From Archangium sp. (GTDB lineage Bacteria; Myxococcota; Myxococcia; Myxococcales; Myxococcaceae), in NCBI GenBank assembly GCA_030695565.1, contig JAUYRZ010000028.1, positions 1 to 64,000 of the forward strand: a stretch of DNA of 64,000 nucleotides, written 5' to 3'. Position 1 is the first letter of the stretch. Every line of letters starts with the position of its first letter. The position numbers and the translations under genes are program-made. The notes beneath the pieces were generated by a model that was not told the DNA's origin, ran no database searches, and saw only the letters and a program-made list of their open reading frames with translations. Positions 18,743 through 27,839 of this stretch are shown here, in pieces.

Positions 18743-20893
18743 ATGCGGACTCCCTTCTCGCTGTTGGGCCTCTCCCTGCTGTCGGCGTGCACTTCTTCGA
18801 ACACGGCGACCACCGCACCCCCCGCCGCCCAACCAGCGCCCGTGGTGGCCACCGCCGCGCCGCCTCCCCTGAAGGTCGAAGACCCGCACCTGTGGCTGGA
18901 AGAAGTGAACGGCGAGAAACAGATCGCCTGGGTGAAGGAGCGCAACGCCGTCTCGCAGAAAGAGCTGGAGAGCGCGCCCGGGTTCAGCGAGCTGCGCACG
19001 CGGCTCAAGGCGATCTACGACTCGAAAGACCGCATCCCCAAGGTCAACGCCCAGGGGAAGTTCCTCTACAACTTCTGGAAAGACGAAGCGCACCCGCGCG
19101 GGTTGTGGCGTCGCACGTCGCTTACCGAGTACCGCAAGCCCGCACCCAACTGGGAGCTGGTGCTCGACCTCGACGCGCTGGGCGCCGCGGAGAAGCAGAG
19201 CTGGGTGTGGCACGGCTCGCAGTGTCTGCCTCCGAAGTACGAGCGCTGCCTGGTCAGCCTCTCGCCGGGCGGTTCCGATGCCGAAGTGGTGCGCGAGTTC
19301 GACGTGGTGAAGAAGGCCTTCGTCGAAGGCGGCTTCACGCTGCCCGAGGCCAAGTCGCAGGTCGGCTGGAAGGATCTCGACACCCTCTACGTGGCCACTG
19401 ACTTCGGCCCCGGCACGCTGACCACCTCGGGTTACCCGCGCATCGTCAAGGAGTGGAGACGCGGCACGCCGCTGAGCGACGCGAAGCTGCTGCTGGAAGG
19501 CGAAGCGGCTGACGTGTCCGTCTACGGCTACCGCGAGTTCGATCACGGCAAGACGCGCGACTGGGTCGGCCGCGCCAGGACCTTCTTCACCGAAGAGGTC
19601 TGGCTGCGCGAGGGTGAGAAGCTGGTGAAGATCGACAAGCCCGACGACGCGGCCGTTTCAGCGTGGGACGACCAGCTCCTCCTGCGGCTGCGCTCCGACT
19701 GGGTCATCAACGAAAAGATCTACAAGGCGGGCTCGCTGCTCGCGATTCCCCTCGAGGCGATGAAGGCGGGCAAACGTGACTTCGCCGTGCTGTTCGAGCC
19801 TTCGCCCACCACCTCGCTCGACGCGTTCGTGGGCACGAAGACGGCGATGATCATCACCGTGCTCGACGACGTGAAGAGCGTGGTGTTCGTCGCGACGCGC
19901 AGCAAGAAGGGGTGGGAGCAGAAGAAGCTCGAAACCCCGAAGGTGGGCACCTTCGCCGTCGACGCCTACGACAGGGATCTCAACGACGACTACTGGTTCT
20001 ACGACGCGGGCTTCACCACGCCTTCGTCACTTTCACTGGGCTCGTTGAACAAGCCGAAGCGTGAGCTCATCAAGACCTCGCCCGCGTTCTTCAAGGCCGA
20101 GGGGCTCGAGGTCACCCAGCACTTCGCGGTCTCGAAAGATTCCACCAAGGTGCCCTACTTCCAGGTCGCGAAGGCCGGGCTCACGCTCGACGGCACGACG
20201 CCCACGCTGCTCGAAGGCTACGGCGGCTTCGAGGTCTCCCTCACGCCGTACTACGACGCGACGGTGGGAGCGGCCTGGCTCGAGCGCGGCGGCGTCTTCG
20301 CGTTGGCGAACATTCGGGGTGGTGGTGAGTACGGGCCGGCCTGGCATCGCGCGGCGCTCACGCACAACCGGCAACGCGCGTACGACGACTTCGCGGCGGT
20401 GGCGGAAGATCTGATCTCCCGCAAGGTCACCAGCAGCACGAAGCTCGGCATTCTCGGTGGCAGCAACGGCGGCCTGTTGATGGGCGTGATGCTGACGCAG
20501 CGCCCTGAGCTGTTCGGCGCCATCGTCTGCCAGGTGCCGCTGCTCGACATGAAGCGCTACCACCTGCTGCTCGCCGGCGCGTCGTGGATGGAGGAGTACG
20601 GAGACCCCGGCAAGCCCGATGACTGGCTCGCGCTCTCGCAGTTCTCGCCGTACCAGAACGTGAAGGCGGGCAAGAAATACCCGCGCACGCTCTTCACCAC
20701 CTCCACCAAAGACGACCGGGTGCACCCGGGTCACGCGCGGAAGATGGTCGCGCGGCTGCTCGAGAACGGGGCCGACATTCTCTATTACGAGAACATCGAA
20801 GGGGGTCACGGCGGCGCGGCAGACAACGCGCAGAAGGCGCAGATGAACGCGCTGGCGTTCACCTTCCTCGCCAGACAGCTCGGTCTCCCGTGA
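18743..20893 (+). CDS. Prolyl oligopeptidase family serine peptidase (S9A), lipoprotein
   Basis: A 716-residue peptidase that cleaves short peptides, usually after proline. The N-terminus is a lipoprotein signal (LLSACTSS), so the enzyme is exported and membrane-anchored. A beta-propeller region (about 45-440) precedes the alpha/beta-hydrolase domain. The nucleophile Ser is in ILGGSNGGLLMG, Asp is in KDDRVHPGHA, and His is in EGGHGG. ATG 18743 was preferred over the in-frame start 4 codons upstream. It overlaps the antiporter gene by 4 bp (GTGA), so the two are probably translated together. Confidence 0.9.
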   Translation: MRTPFSLLGLSLLSACTSSNTATTAPPAAQPAPVVATAAPPPLKVEDPHLWLEEVNGEKQIAWVKERNAVSQKELESAPGFSELRTRLKAIYDSKDRIPKVNAQGKFLYNFWKDEAHPRGLWRRTSLTEYRKPAPNWELVLDLDALGAAEKQSWVWHGSQCLPPKYERCLVSLSPGGSDAEVVREFDVVKKAFVEGGFTLPEAKSQVGWKDLDTLYVATDFGPGTLTTSGYPRIVKEWRRGTPLSDAKLLLEGEAADVSVYGYREFDHGKTRDWVGRARTFFTEEVWLREGEKLVKIDKPDDAAVSAWDDQLLLRLRSDWVINEKIYKAGSLLAIPLEAMKAGKRDFAVLFEPSPTTSLDAFVGTKTAMIITVLDDVKSVVFVATRSKKGWEQKKLETPKVGTFAVDAYDRDLNDDYWFYDAGFTTPSSLSLGSLNKPKRELIKTSPAFFKAEGLEVTQHFAVSKDSTKVPYFQVAKAGLTLDGTTPTLLEGYGGFEVSLTPYYDATVGAAWLERGGVFALANIRGGGEYGPAWHRAALTHNRQRAYDDFAAVAEDLISRKVTSSTKLGILGGSNGGLLMGVMLTQRPELFGAIVCQVPLLDMKRYHLLLAGASWMEEYGDPGKPDDWLALSQFSPYQNVKAGKKYPRTLFTTSTKDDRVHPGHARKMVARLLENGADILYYENIEGGHGGAADNAQKAQMNALAFTFLARQLGLP

Positions 20894-22194
20894 TTTCACG
20901 CAAGCGGGTGGTCCGGCTGCTGGCGCTCATCGTGGCGATCGCCACGATGCCGGCGCTGGCAGAGGGGTCGGGTCACGGCGATCCCGCGGCGCCCGTCATT
21001 CTCGCGCTCGCCGTCATCCTGGTGGCGGCGAAGCTCGGGGGCGATCTCGCCACGCGCCTCGAGCAGCCGGCCGTGCTCGGTGAGCTGATGGTGGGCGTGG
21101 TGCTGGGCAACGTCTCGTTGCTCGGCCTCACCGTGTTCGAGCCGATCGCCAGCAACGCCTTCATCGACATGTTCTCGCGCGTGGGGGTGATCATCCTGCT
21201 GTTCGAGGTGGGCCTCGAGAGCACCGTCAATCAGATGATGAAGGTCGGCGTCTCGGCCTTGCTGGTGGCCTGCATCGGCGTGGTGGTGCCGTTCGTGCTC
21301 GGCTACTTCGTCACCCGCGCGTTGCTCCCGGCGAGCTCTCCGTACGTGGCGCTCTTCATCGGCGCGACGTTGACCGCGACCTCGGTGGGCATCACCGCGC
21401 GCGTGCTCAAGGATCTCGAGAAGAGCCAGACGCAGGAAGCGCGCATCGTGTTGGGCGCGGCGGTGATCGACGACGTGCTCGGCCTGGTCATCCTGGCGGT
21501 GGTCACCGGGGTGATCTCCGCTGCCGACCAGGGCAAGGAGCTCGCGCTCAGCGAGGTGGTGATCACCTTGAGCAAGGCGGTCGGCTTCCTGGTCGGCTCG
21601 TTGGTGCTGGGGGTGTGGCTCTCGCCGCGTTTGTTCCGGCTCGCCTCGCTGCTGCGGGCGCGCATGGTGCTGCTCGCCTTCGGGCTGGGCTTCTGTTTCA
21701 CGCTGGCCTGGTTGGCCGACTTCATCGGGCTGGCGCCCATCGTGGGCGCGTTCGCCGCTGGCCTCATCCTGGAAGACGTTCACTTCAAGGACTTCAAAGA
21801 GAAGGAGCCCCAGACCCTCGAAGAGCTGGTGCACCCGATCTCCTACTTCCTGGTGCCGGTGTTCTTCGTCTTGATGGGCATGCGCACCGATCTCCATTCG
21901 TTCGTGGCGCCGGGTGTGCTCTGGCTGGCCGCGGCGCTCTGCGTGGTGGCGGTGGCGGGCAAGCTGGTCGCCGGGCTCGGTGCGCGCGGCACGGGCCTCG
22001 ATCGCCTGAGCATCGGCGTGGGCATGGTGCCCCGCGGTGAAGTGGGGCTCATCTTCGCCAGCATCGGCAGCCAGCTGACGGTGAAGGGAGAACGCGTGGT
22101 CGACGCGAACATCTTCTCCGCGGTGGTGGTGATGGTGATCGTCACCACGATGGTGACGCCGCCGGTGCTGAAGTGGTCGCTCAACCGAAGGTGA
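20890..22194 (+). CDS. CPA2-family cation/proton antiporter
   Basis: A 434-residue inner-membrane antiporter exchanging Na+ or K+ for H+. It has about 12 hydrophobic helices after a cleavable-looking N-terminus. Features are QPAVLGELMVGVVLG in the first membrane segment pair, the paired acidic site in GAAVIDDVLGLV (tandem Asp of electrogenic antiporters), and MVPRGEVGLIFASIG near the C-terminus. No RCK/TrkA domain follows, unlike KefB/KefC. The start is GTG 20890 overlapping the peptidase stop. Ion specificity cannot be told. Confidence 0.9.
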   Translation: MISRKRVVRLLALIVAIATMPALAEGSGHGDPAAPVILALAVILVAAKLGGDLATRLEQPAVLGELMVGVVLGNVSLLGLTVFEPIASNAFIDMFSRVGVIILLFEVGLESTVNQMMKVGVSALLVACIGVVVPFVLGYFVTRALLPASSPYVALFIGATLTATSVGITARVLKDLEKSQTQEARIVLGAAVIDDVLGLVILAVVTGVISAADQGKELALSEVVITLSKAVGFLVGSLVLGVWLSPRLFRLASLLRARMVLLAFGLGFCFTLAWLADFIGLAPIVGAFAAGLILEDVHFKDFKEKEPQTLEELVHPISYFLVPVFFVLMGMRTDLHSFVAPGVLWLAAALCVVAVAGKLVAGLGARGTGLDRLSIGVGMVPRGEVGLIFASIGSQLTVKGERVVDANIFSAVVVMVIVTTMVTPPVLKWSLNRR

Positions 22195-22200
22195 CCCGGC

Positions 22201-22335
22201 TTACACCGCCTCCGACAGCTCCATCGTGGGCCGCTCGAGCTGCTTCTTGCGCTTGAGGCTCGAGGTGCGCTGCAAAATCTCCTGCACCTCTCCTGCCCCG
22301 TATTGCCGGGGACGCTGCGTGCGCTGTCGCGGCAT
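22201..22335 (-). CDS. Small conserved-looking protein, 44 residues
   Basis: This short frame runs ATG 22335 to TAA 22201, 33 bp downstream of the AgmX/PglI gene on the same strand. The product starts MPRQRTQRPRQYGAGEVQEI and continues with a basic helical stretch ending MELSEAV. The pattern (an aromatic residue, acidic residues, then EVQEIL) resembles the N-terminal helix found before SHOCT-like or LiaF-type segments, but it is too short for a family call. It may be a real small gene of the same operon or the remnant of a longer one. No clear ribosome site is visible. Confidence 0.4.
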   Translation of the reverse strand: MPRQRTQRPRQYGAGEVQEILQRTSSLKRKKQLERPTMELSEAV

Positions 22336-22368
22336 GACGCGGCGTGCACCGGCCCCCGCCGTGACGCT

Positions 22369-23658
22369 TCAGTTCGCCGCGCTGAAGATGAAGGGCATAG
22401 TCACGGGCACCTCGTCTTCCGGGGAGAAGGGCAGCACCCACGCACGCATCAGGCCCGAGATGCACTGCTGCACCTGCGCGCTGCGCAGCGAGTCTTCTTC
22501 GAAGCCCACACCACTGACACGCCCGCGGCTGGTGATGGCGAACTTGATCACCAGGCGGCCCGCGAGCTTCGGGCTGCGCTTGAGTTCGCGCTCGTAGCAG
22601 CTCTGGATGGCGCCTTTCCGGCCGTTGAGCCACTGGGTGAGCGCGCGTTCATCGACCTCGGGCGTGTCGATCACGAGTTTCTCGGTCTGCATGCGCGAGG
22701 TGATGGGGTGGGCGGTCGCTTCGCGCAGCTCGACACGCTTCACACCCTGGGTGCCGAGCACCTCGATCTCCGAGGTGCCGCCGGTCTCGTCGCCTTTGCG
22801 CTGGCTGGCCGTCGCGTCTTCCACCGAAGCCACTGCGACACCGGGCTGGGTGCCCCGCAGCGCTTCGGAGATCTCCATCACGCCGGTGTCTTTCAAGATG
22901 TCTCCGAAGCCGCTCTGGCCATCACCGTGTGAGCCGATGACGCCCATCATTCCCATCGTGCGCACGCGCTTCTTGAGCGCCTCAGCCGTGAGCGGCGTGC
23001 TGGGCCTGGTGGGTTCGGTGTTCTTCGGCTTCGGCGCCTCGGCGACGGTGGGCCTCTCGGGCTCGCTCGACTTCGGCGGTCTGGGCAGCGGCATCAGCAC
23101 GCTGGCCCACCGATCGACGTTCATCTCTTCGATGGTCAGGTCGTGCTCTTCGGGAACGGGCTGCGAGGAGAGATAGCCCGCGCCCGCGAAGTGCGCGCCG
23201 ATCGACACGGCCAGAATCACGATGAAGGAACGATCGAGCTGCGCGACGAGACCGCGTGCACCCTTCGGAAGCTCGGCGGCCACCGGCGTCTTCGGCGGCT
23301 CGACGAACTGAAAGAGCAACGACACCTCGCCAATCGACACCCGGCCCTTCGCGTCTTCAGGCAGTGCCAACGAGAGCTTCGAGCCGTGCGCGGTGGCTCG
23401 GGCGACGTACGCGTGCAGCGGCGCATCGGCGCCCTCGAGGGAGACCCGGCCCTGGGTGTTGGCGTCGAAGAGCAGCGCCGTGCCCTGTTTGGTGAGATCG
23501 AACACCGCGGTGGTGACCGGCACCTCCGCCATGGGAACGAGGAAGGTGCTCTTCGCGTCGGTGCCGACGGTGATCTTCGCGCGCCCGGTAAAGGTGCGGT
23601 CTTCGACGATTCGGCCAGCTTGAATGAGCGCGACTCGGAGCGCGCGGCGGGTGCTCAT
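22369..23658 (-). CDS. AgmX/PglI-type gliding motility protein
   Basis: A 429-residue envelope protein of the AgmX/PglI C-terminal family, connected in Myxococcus with adventurous gliding. The N-terminal half is beta-rich with an FHA/GltG-like look (GRAKITVGTDAKSTFLV). A membrane helix at about 150-170 precedes a Pro-rich periplasmic spacer. The C-terminal TonB-like fold contains AIQSCYERELKRSPKLAGRLVIKFAI and the conserved Cys in QQCISGLMRAW. It may energise an outer-membrane partner. It stands alone with only the 44-residue frame downstream; other agl/glt genes are not here. Confidence 0.85.
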   Translation of the reverse strand: MSTRRALRVALIQAGRIVEDRTFTGRAKITVGTDAKSTFLVPMAEVPVTTAVFDLTKQGTALLFDANTQGRVSLEGADAPLHAYVARATAHGSKLSLALPEDAKGRVSIGEVSLLFQFVEPPKTPVAAELPKGARGLVAQLDRSFIVILAVSIGAHFAGAGYLSSQPVPEEHDLTIEEMNVDRWASVLMPLPRPPKSSEPERPTVAEAPKPKNTEPTRPSTPLTAEALKKRVRTMGMMGVIGSHGDGQSGFGDILKDTGVMEISEALRGTQPGVAVASVEDATASQRKGDETGGTSEIEVLGTQGVKRVELREATAHPITSRMQTEKLVIDTPEVDERALTQWLNGRKGAIQSCYERELKRSPKLAGRLVIKFAITSRGRVSGVGFEEDSLRSAQVQQCISGLMRAWVLPFSPEDEVPVTMPFIFSAAN

Positions 23659-23720
23659 GGCTCCATGGACACCGGCGCGGCAAATTGGTTCCAGCCTCAG
23701 CGTTCATGCATGATGGCTGC

Positions 23721-24035
23721 ATGGCCCCTCGTCTCCTGGAGTCGAAGTCTCAGTTCCTGGACCGGCTCAGAGCGCACGCGAAGAGCCTGGGAACACAGCC
23801 CATGGGCTTCGGCGGCCATCACTTCTCCCACGCCGTGGTGCAGGAAGAGGGGGTGTTCCGGGTGCGCCAGCTGGTCCTTCCCCGGGACAAGTACGAAGCC
23901 TGGGTCAAAGAGCACCGGAGCTTCATGCCCGAGCACGCGGAGATGCTGAGCGAGCCTGTCGGGGCGATCGTGCTCGAAGCGCCGACCCTCGATGGGCTGA
24001 TCAGCCAGCTGGAGGCCGGCCGCTGGCCGTACTGA
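23721..24035 (+). CDS. Hypothetical protein
   Basis: A 104-residue protein, not recognised. ATG 23721 was chosen; in-frame ATGs 5 and 12 codons upstream are possible. It is soluble, mixed alpha/beta, with a His-His pair in [11 protein letters not shown] and a short C-terminal helix. No signal peptide. It is divergent from the AgmX/PglI gene and is followed by the calcium-repeat lipoprotein gene 49 bp later. Confidence 0.55.
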   Translation: MAPRLLESKSQFLDRLRAHAKSLGTQPMGFGGHHFSHAVVQEEGVFRVRQLVLPRDKYEAWVKEHRSFMPEHAEMLSEPVGAIVLEAPTLDGLISQLEAGRWPY

Positions 24036-24084
24036 TTTGGCCGTGCACTTGCGCAGTCTGCCAGTGCCGTTGATCATCGCCGCG

Positions 24085-26106
24085 ATGCTTCGTTTCCGCC
24101 TCGGACTGCTGTGTTTCGCCGCCCTCGTCGCGGCGTGCGGCAAGTCACAAACGGCGGAGTGCGACCCGGGGAAGATGTACTCCTGCTACAGCGGCCCCGC
24201 CGGGACCGACACCGTGGGCGTCTGCCGCAAGGGCTCGGCGCTCTGCATGGCGGCCGGCAAGCTCGGCGTCTGCGAAGGCGAGATCATCCCCGAGCGCGAG
24301 CTGTGCGACGGCGATGACAACAACTGCAACGGCCAGGTCGACGAAGGCGTCACCAACGCCTGCGGTGGTTGCACGCTGCTGGAGCACCAACCCGGAGAGC
24401 CCTGTGAACCCTGCGGCACGTACGCCTGTGCGGGCCGCGAGGTCATCAACTGCAGCGGAGGCCGGCTCAACAACTGCGGTCAGTGCAACACCCCCGACGT
24501 GACCGGCCTCAACGCCGCGTGCGTCGGTGAGAACGGGTGCCCCGGCGCGAACGCGTGTCCTGACGCGGGCAGCGACCCGGTGTGCGTGGCGGTGCAGAAG
24601 AACAACTGTGGTGCCTGCGGCGCGACGGCGGTGCCGGGCATCGGCGACATGTGCAACACCGGCGGCTGCGCGGGCACCCTGGCGTGCAACATGGCGGGCC
24701 TGGGCTCGGTGTGTGGAGGCCCCGCGCGCAACAACTGCAACGCGTGCGGCCTGCCGAACGTGGTGGGCCTCGGCCAACGCTGCACGTTGAGTGGACCGGG
24801 CTGCGGCATCAAGGGCTGCAACGCCGCGGGCAGCGACGTCGAGTGCGTGCCCAGCCAGGTGGATCCCGACTCCGATGGCGTGGCAGACCCGTGCGACACC
24901 TGCCCGATGGTGTCGAACCCCGCGCAGACCGATGGCGACGGAGACGGTTTCGGCGACGCGTGCGACAGCTGCCCTGCGGTGGTGAACCCGAATCAGCTCG
25001 ACACGGATCGGGATGGGCGCGGCGACGCCTGTGACAACTGTCTCACCGCCGCCAATCCCACCCAGCTCGACGCCGACAACGACGGCATGGGCGACGCGTG
25101 CGACACCGACGCCGACAACGACGGCGTGCCCAATACGACCGACAACTGCCCCCTGCTCGCCAACGCGAACCAGCTCGATGGCGACGGTGATGGCAAGGGT
25201 GACGCGTGTGACAACTGCGCGCAGGTCGCCAACGCCAACCAGCTCGACGGTGACGGCGATGGCAAGGGCGACGCGTGCGACAACTGCGCGGCGATCGCCA
25301 ACGCTTCGCAGGCCGACGGTGATGGCGATCAGAAGGGCGACGTCTGTGACAACTGCCCTTCCGTGAGCAACACCGCCCAGACGAATGACGACGGCGATGG
25401 CTGGGGAAACGCCTGCGACAACTGTCCTGGGATCTCCAGCACGAACCAGACTGACTTCGACTCGGATGGGCGCGGCGATGCGTGCGACCTGGTGATCTCC
25501 GAGGTGACCGCGGCGGGGCCGGGCGGGGCGGATGATGAGTTCGTCGAGCTCTTCAACCCGTCGAGCCAGGCGGTGTCGGTGGCGGGTTGGGTGCTGCAGT
25601 ACCGCGCTGCGACGGGCGCGAACTGGTCGGCCACCACCTTGTTGCCGGCGGGCGCCTCGATTCCCGCGCGTGGGTTCTACCTGGTGACCTCGGTCGTCAG
25701 CTCGGTGGCCTACACCGGCAGCGCCACGCCCGACTACGTGGCCCGTTCGACTGCGGGCGCCGTGAAGATGCTCGCGTACGCAGCAGCTGGCGGCAACGTG
25801 CGGTTGGGCCTGCCCGGCGCCTCGACGACCCTGGCCAACACCGACCCATCGATCAGCGACACGGTCGCGTACGGTACCGGCATCAACGGAGAAGGCAGCG
25901 CGGCGCCAGTGGGTGCGTGGGGCGCGAGCGGGCCGTACACGGGCGCCTCGATCGAGCGAAAGGCCTCGGCGACCTCGACGTCCGCGACGATGTCGGGAAC
26001 CGAAGCGACCGCTGGCAACGCGCGGGACACCAACGACAACGCCGCCGACTGGGTCACCCGGGCCGCCCGCGAGCCGCAGAACAGCAGCTCGGCCCCCGAA
26101 CTCTGA
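24085..26106 (+). CDS. Surface lipoprotein with MopE-like motif, thrombospondin type 3 repeats and lamin-tail domain
   Basis: A 673-residue cell-surface lipoprotein (lipobox FAALVAAC near the N-terminus). A MopE-like motif ([15 protein letters not shown]) is followed by Cys-rich repeats of the NNCGACG type. About eight thrombospondin type 3 repeats with DGDGDGxGDACDNC calcium sites follow, three of them nearly identical at DNA level. The C-terminal 200 residues form a lamin-tail (LTD) domain ([14 protein letters not shown]). Calcium binding and a role in the outer surface or adhesion are inferred. ATG 24085 was chosen because it directly precedes the signal peptide. Confidence 0.85.
   Translation: MLRFRLGLLCFAALVAACGKSQTAECDPGKMYSCYSGPAGTDTVGVCRKGSALCMAAGKLGVCEGEIIPERELCDGDDNNCNGQVDEGVTNACGGCTLLEHQPGEPCEPCGTYACAGREVINCSGGRLNNCGQCNTPDVTGLNAACVGENGCPGANACPDAGSDPVCVAVQKNNCGACGATAVPGIGDMCNTGGCAGTLACNMAGLGSVCGGPARNNCNACGLPNVVGLGQRCTLSGPGCGIKGCNAAGSDVECVPSQVDPDSDGVADPCDTCPMVSNPAQTDGDGDGFGDACDSCPAVVNPNQLDTDRDGRGDACDNCLTAANPTQLDADNDGMGDACDTDADNDGVPNTTDNCPLLANANQLDGDGDGKGDACDNCAQVANANQLDGDGDGKGDACDNCAAIANASQADGDGDQKGDVCDNCPSVSNTAQTNDDGDGWGNACDNCPGISSTNQTDFDSDGRGDACDLVISEVTAAGPGGADDEFVELFNPSSQAVSVAGWVLQYRAATGANWSATTLLPAGASIPARGFYLVTSVVSSVAYTGSATPDYVARSTAGAVKMLAYAAAGGNVRLGLPGASTTLANTDPSISDTVAYGTGINGEGSAAPVGAWGASGPYTGASIERKASATSTSATMSGTEATAGNARDTNDNAADWVTRAAREPQNSSSAPEL
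25159..25365 (+). repeat. Three 69-bp tandem coding repeats
   Basis: Units start at 25159, 25228 and 25297, an exact 69-bp period. Each encodes a 23-residue thrombospondin type 3 unit with the core [15 protein letters not shown]. Units 1 and 2 are almost identical in protein and close in DNA, while unit 3 has diverged more. This is expansion inside a calcium-binding gene; it is not a CRISPR array because there are no unique spacers. Confidence 0.85.
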
Positions 26107-26165
26107 ATTCGCCTCGGGCAGTCTTCGGGTGAGGGCGCGGGCCGGGGCTTGCGCGCCTCGGGGCT

Positions 26166-26194
26166 TTGACGTCGAGTTGCGGGGTTGCTAGTAA
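26166..26194 (+). promoter_or_regulatory. Candidate sigma-70-type promoter for the ATPase-nuclease gene
   Basis: TTGACG (26166-26171) and TAGTAA (26189-26194) are separated by exactly 17 bp. The -35 matches consensus at five of six bases; the -10 is weak (three of six). The -10 falls inside the first unit of the 16-bp repeat array, so a protein bound to the array would block the promoter. This is a reading of sequence only. Confidence 0.45.
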
Positions 26195-26248
26195 GCAGGG
26201 TTGCTACTTAGCAATGTTGCTACTTAGCAAGCTTGCTAAGTCAGCGCC
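26185..26248. repeat. Four-unit 16-bp palindromic direct-repeat array
   Basis: Four units start at 26185, 26201, 26217 and 26233 with an exact 16-bp period. Units 2 and 3 share TTGCTACTTAGCAA, a dyad of TTGCTA and TAGCAA around CT. Unit 1 is a variant (TTGCTAGTAAGCA) and unit 4 keeps TTGCTAAGT. Across units 3 and 4 lies a perfect 20-bp palindrome, ACTTAGCAAGCTTGCTAAGT (26222-26241). The array is clearly more AT-rich than its surroundings and ends 7 bp before the ATPase-nuclease start codon. It is a probable protein-binding array (operator or recognition site). Confidence 0.85.
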
Positions 26249-26255
26249 CCACTCC

Positions 26256-27839
26256 ATGTTCTCCGCCAGCACGCCCACCTCGCCCGAAGGCTTCTTCAAT
26301 CGTGCTCGCGAGTTGGCGCGCCTCGAAGATGCCGTCGACAAGTTGCAGCGAGGCGCGCCGAAGTGGCTGTGTCTCGTCGGCCCTCGCAAGGTGGGCAAGA
26401 CCAGCCTGCTGCGCGAGGCCGAGCGCCGCACGCGCGCCAGGGCCCGGGCTCCCGGGTTCGTGGTGGTCGACGTCTTCGAGACGCTCCCGGTGTCGCTCGA
26501 GGTCTTCCGCCACCTCGCGGTTCAGGCGATCGAGGTGTTGCTCTCTCGCGACGCCGGCCGATCACTGGCCGCGGAGTTCGACGTGCCTGCGGCGTGGAGA
26601 GCCGCGCTGGTGCAGTCGAACCGGTTTCGCGGGCTGCCTTCGGCTCTCCAGACGACGCTGGGTGAGCTGCCCACCACGCCCCTCGAGGGCCCCGGGCTGA
26701 CCGCCGTCCTCAACCTGCCCGAGCGGCTTGCCGAGGCGTTGGGCGCGCACCTGGTCGTCGCGCTCGACGAGTTCCAGGAACTCGCTGCGTTGTCGGGGGT
26801 GCGCGGAGGCCCCGACGTGATGTCGCTGCTGCGCAGTGTGTGGCAGCGGCACCGGCGCACCACCTACGTCGTGTCGGGTTCGGCGCGGAGCACGCTGCTC
26901 GAGCTGGCCACCTCGCAGGGGTCGCCGTTCTTTCAGCACTTCGAGGTCATGGAGGTCGAGGCCTTCGACGAGACCCACGCGGTCGAATTGCTCGTGCACG
27001 CCAGCCGTGACACCTCACAGCGCATCGACGAGGCGCTGGCCCGGCGCATCTTCAAGGTGGTGGGGGGCAGCCCGTTCTACCTCCAGATCATCGGAGAGGC
27101 GGTCACCGAGGAGCAGGGCACCGTCGACGCCCGGTTGCGGGGCGCTCTTCAGCGCGCGCTGTTCTCCGAGACGGGGCGGCTCTCGCTCTACTTCTTGAAC
27201 GAGTTTCAGCGGCTGGTGGGCCGCGCCACCACCCTGGCCGCCACGCTCAATGCGCTGGCGCCGGGTCCACGCACGCTGACCGGGGTGGCGAAGAGCATCG
27301 GCGGCGCCTCTGCAGCAGCAGCCGGCTATCTCCAGCGGCTGGGCGACGCGGTCATGCGGAACGCGGAGGGCCAGTGGCAGCTCACCGATGCCACCTTCGC
27401 CTTGTGGCTGCAGTGGAGGCAACCGGGCGGCACCGTCTTGCCGATGAAGCTGGTGGGTGATGAAGCCGAGCTGGCCGTCGCCCAGGCGCTCGCGCACCTC
27501 GGCTTCGAGCTGGTCTACCAATCGCGCGGCTCGCGTGGGGCGTTCGACCTGCTGGCGACCCGCGGTGCGCGGATTCTCGCGGTGCAGGTCAAACGCAGCC
27601 CCTTGCCGCTGCGCTTCACCAAGGCGGCGTGGGGGCGCATGGAGGCCGACGCCGAGCGCTACGGCTGGCAATGGCTCATCGCGCAGGTCAGCCCCGACGG
27701 CGTGGTTCAGCTGCTCGACCCTTCGAAGGCCACGCGGCGTGCGGGGGTGAGCTTGAGTGAGGCCACCGTGATGGAGCGCCCTCTCGATTGGTTGGAGCGG
27801 CGTCAGAGCGCGACCAGGGCGAAGAAGACCCGGCGATGA
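26256..27839 (+). CDS. P-loop ATPase fused to a PD-(D/E)xK-like nuclease domain
   Basis: A 527-residue cytoplasmic protein. Residues 10-270 form a P-loop ATPase of the archaeal-type/STAND-related group: Walker A GPRKVGKTS (42-50) and Walker B VVALDEF with Asp171-Glu172, then the VVSGSARSTL sensor strand. A winged-helix-like segment lies at about 320-400. Residues about 410-480 resemble a restriction-endonuclease fold: GDEAELAVAQAL helix, then Asp431 in AFDLLA and Gln444-x-Lys446 in AVQVKRS, fitting the D-(D/E/Q)xK pattern. An upstream TTG would extend the frame through the repeat array; ATG 26256 is preferred because the ATPase fold begins 10 residues later. It shares a 4-bp ATGA overlap with a LysR gene. 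DNA targeting or defence is inferred. Confidence 0.8.
   Translation: MFSASTPTSPEGFFNRARELARLEDAVDKLQRGAPKWLCLVGPRKVGKTSLLREAERRTRARARAPGFVVVDVFETLPVSLEVFRHLAVQAIEVLLSRDAGRSLAAEFDVPAAWRAALVQSNRFRGLPSALQTTLGELPTTPLEGPGLTAVLNLPERLAEALGAHLVVALDEFQELAALSGVRGGPDVMSLLRSVWQRHRRTTYVVSGSARSTLLELATSQGSPFFQHFEVMEVEAFDETHAVELLVHASRDTSQRIDEALARRIFKVVGGSPFYLQIIGEAVTEEQGTVDARLRGALQRALFSETGRLSLYFLNEFQRLVGRATTLAATLNALAPGPRTLTGVAKSIGGASAAAAGYLQRLGDAVMRNAEGQWQLTDATFALWLQWRQPGGTVLPMKLVGDEAELAVAQALAHLGFELVYQSRGSRGAFDLLATRGARILAVQVKRSPLPLRFTKAAWGRMEADAERYGWQWLIAQVSPDGVVQLLDPSKATRRAGVSLSEATVMERPLDWLERRQSATRAKKTRR

Noticed and set aside
24880-25500. Regular repeats that could suggest CRISPR
   Set aside because: The period is 69 bp, each unit is coding for calcium-binding repeats, and there are no unique spacers.
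26166-26255. TTG-started extension of the ATPase-nuclease through the 16-bp array
   Set aside because: The extension would be encoded by the repeat array and overlap the candidate promoter; the ATPase fold begins after ATG 26256.
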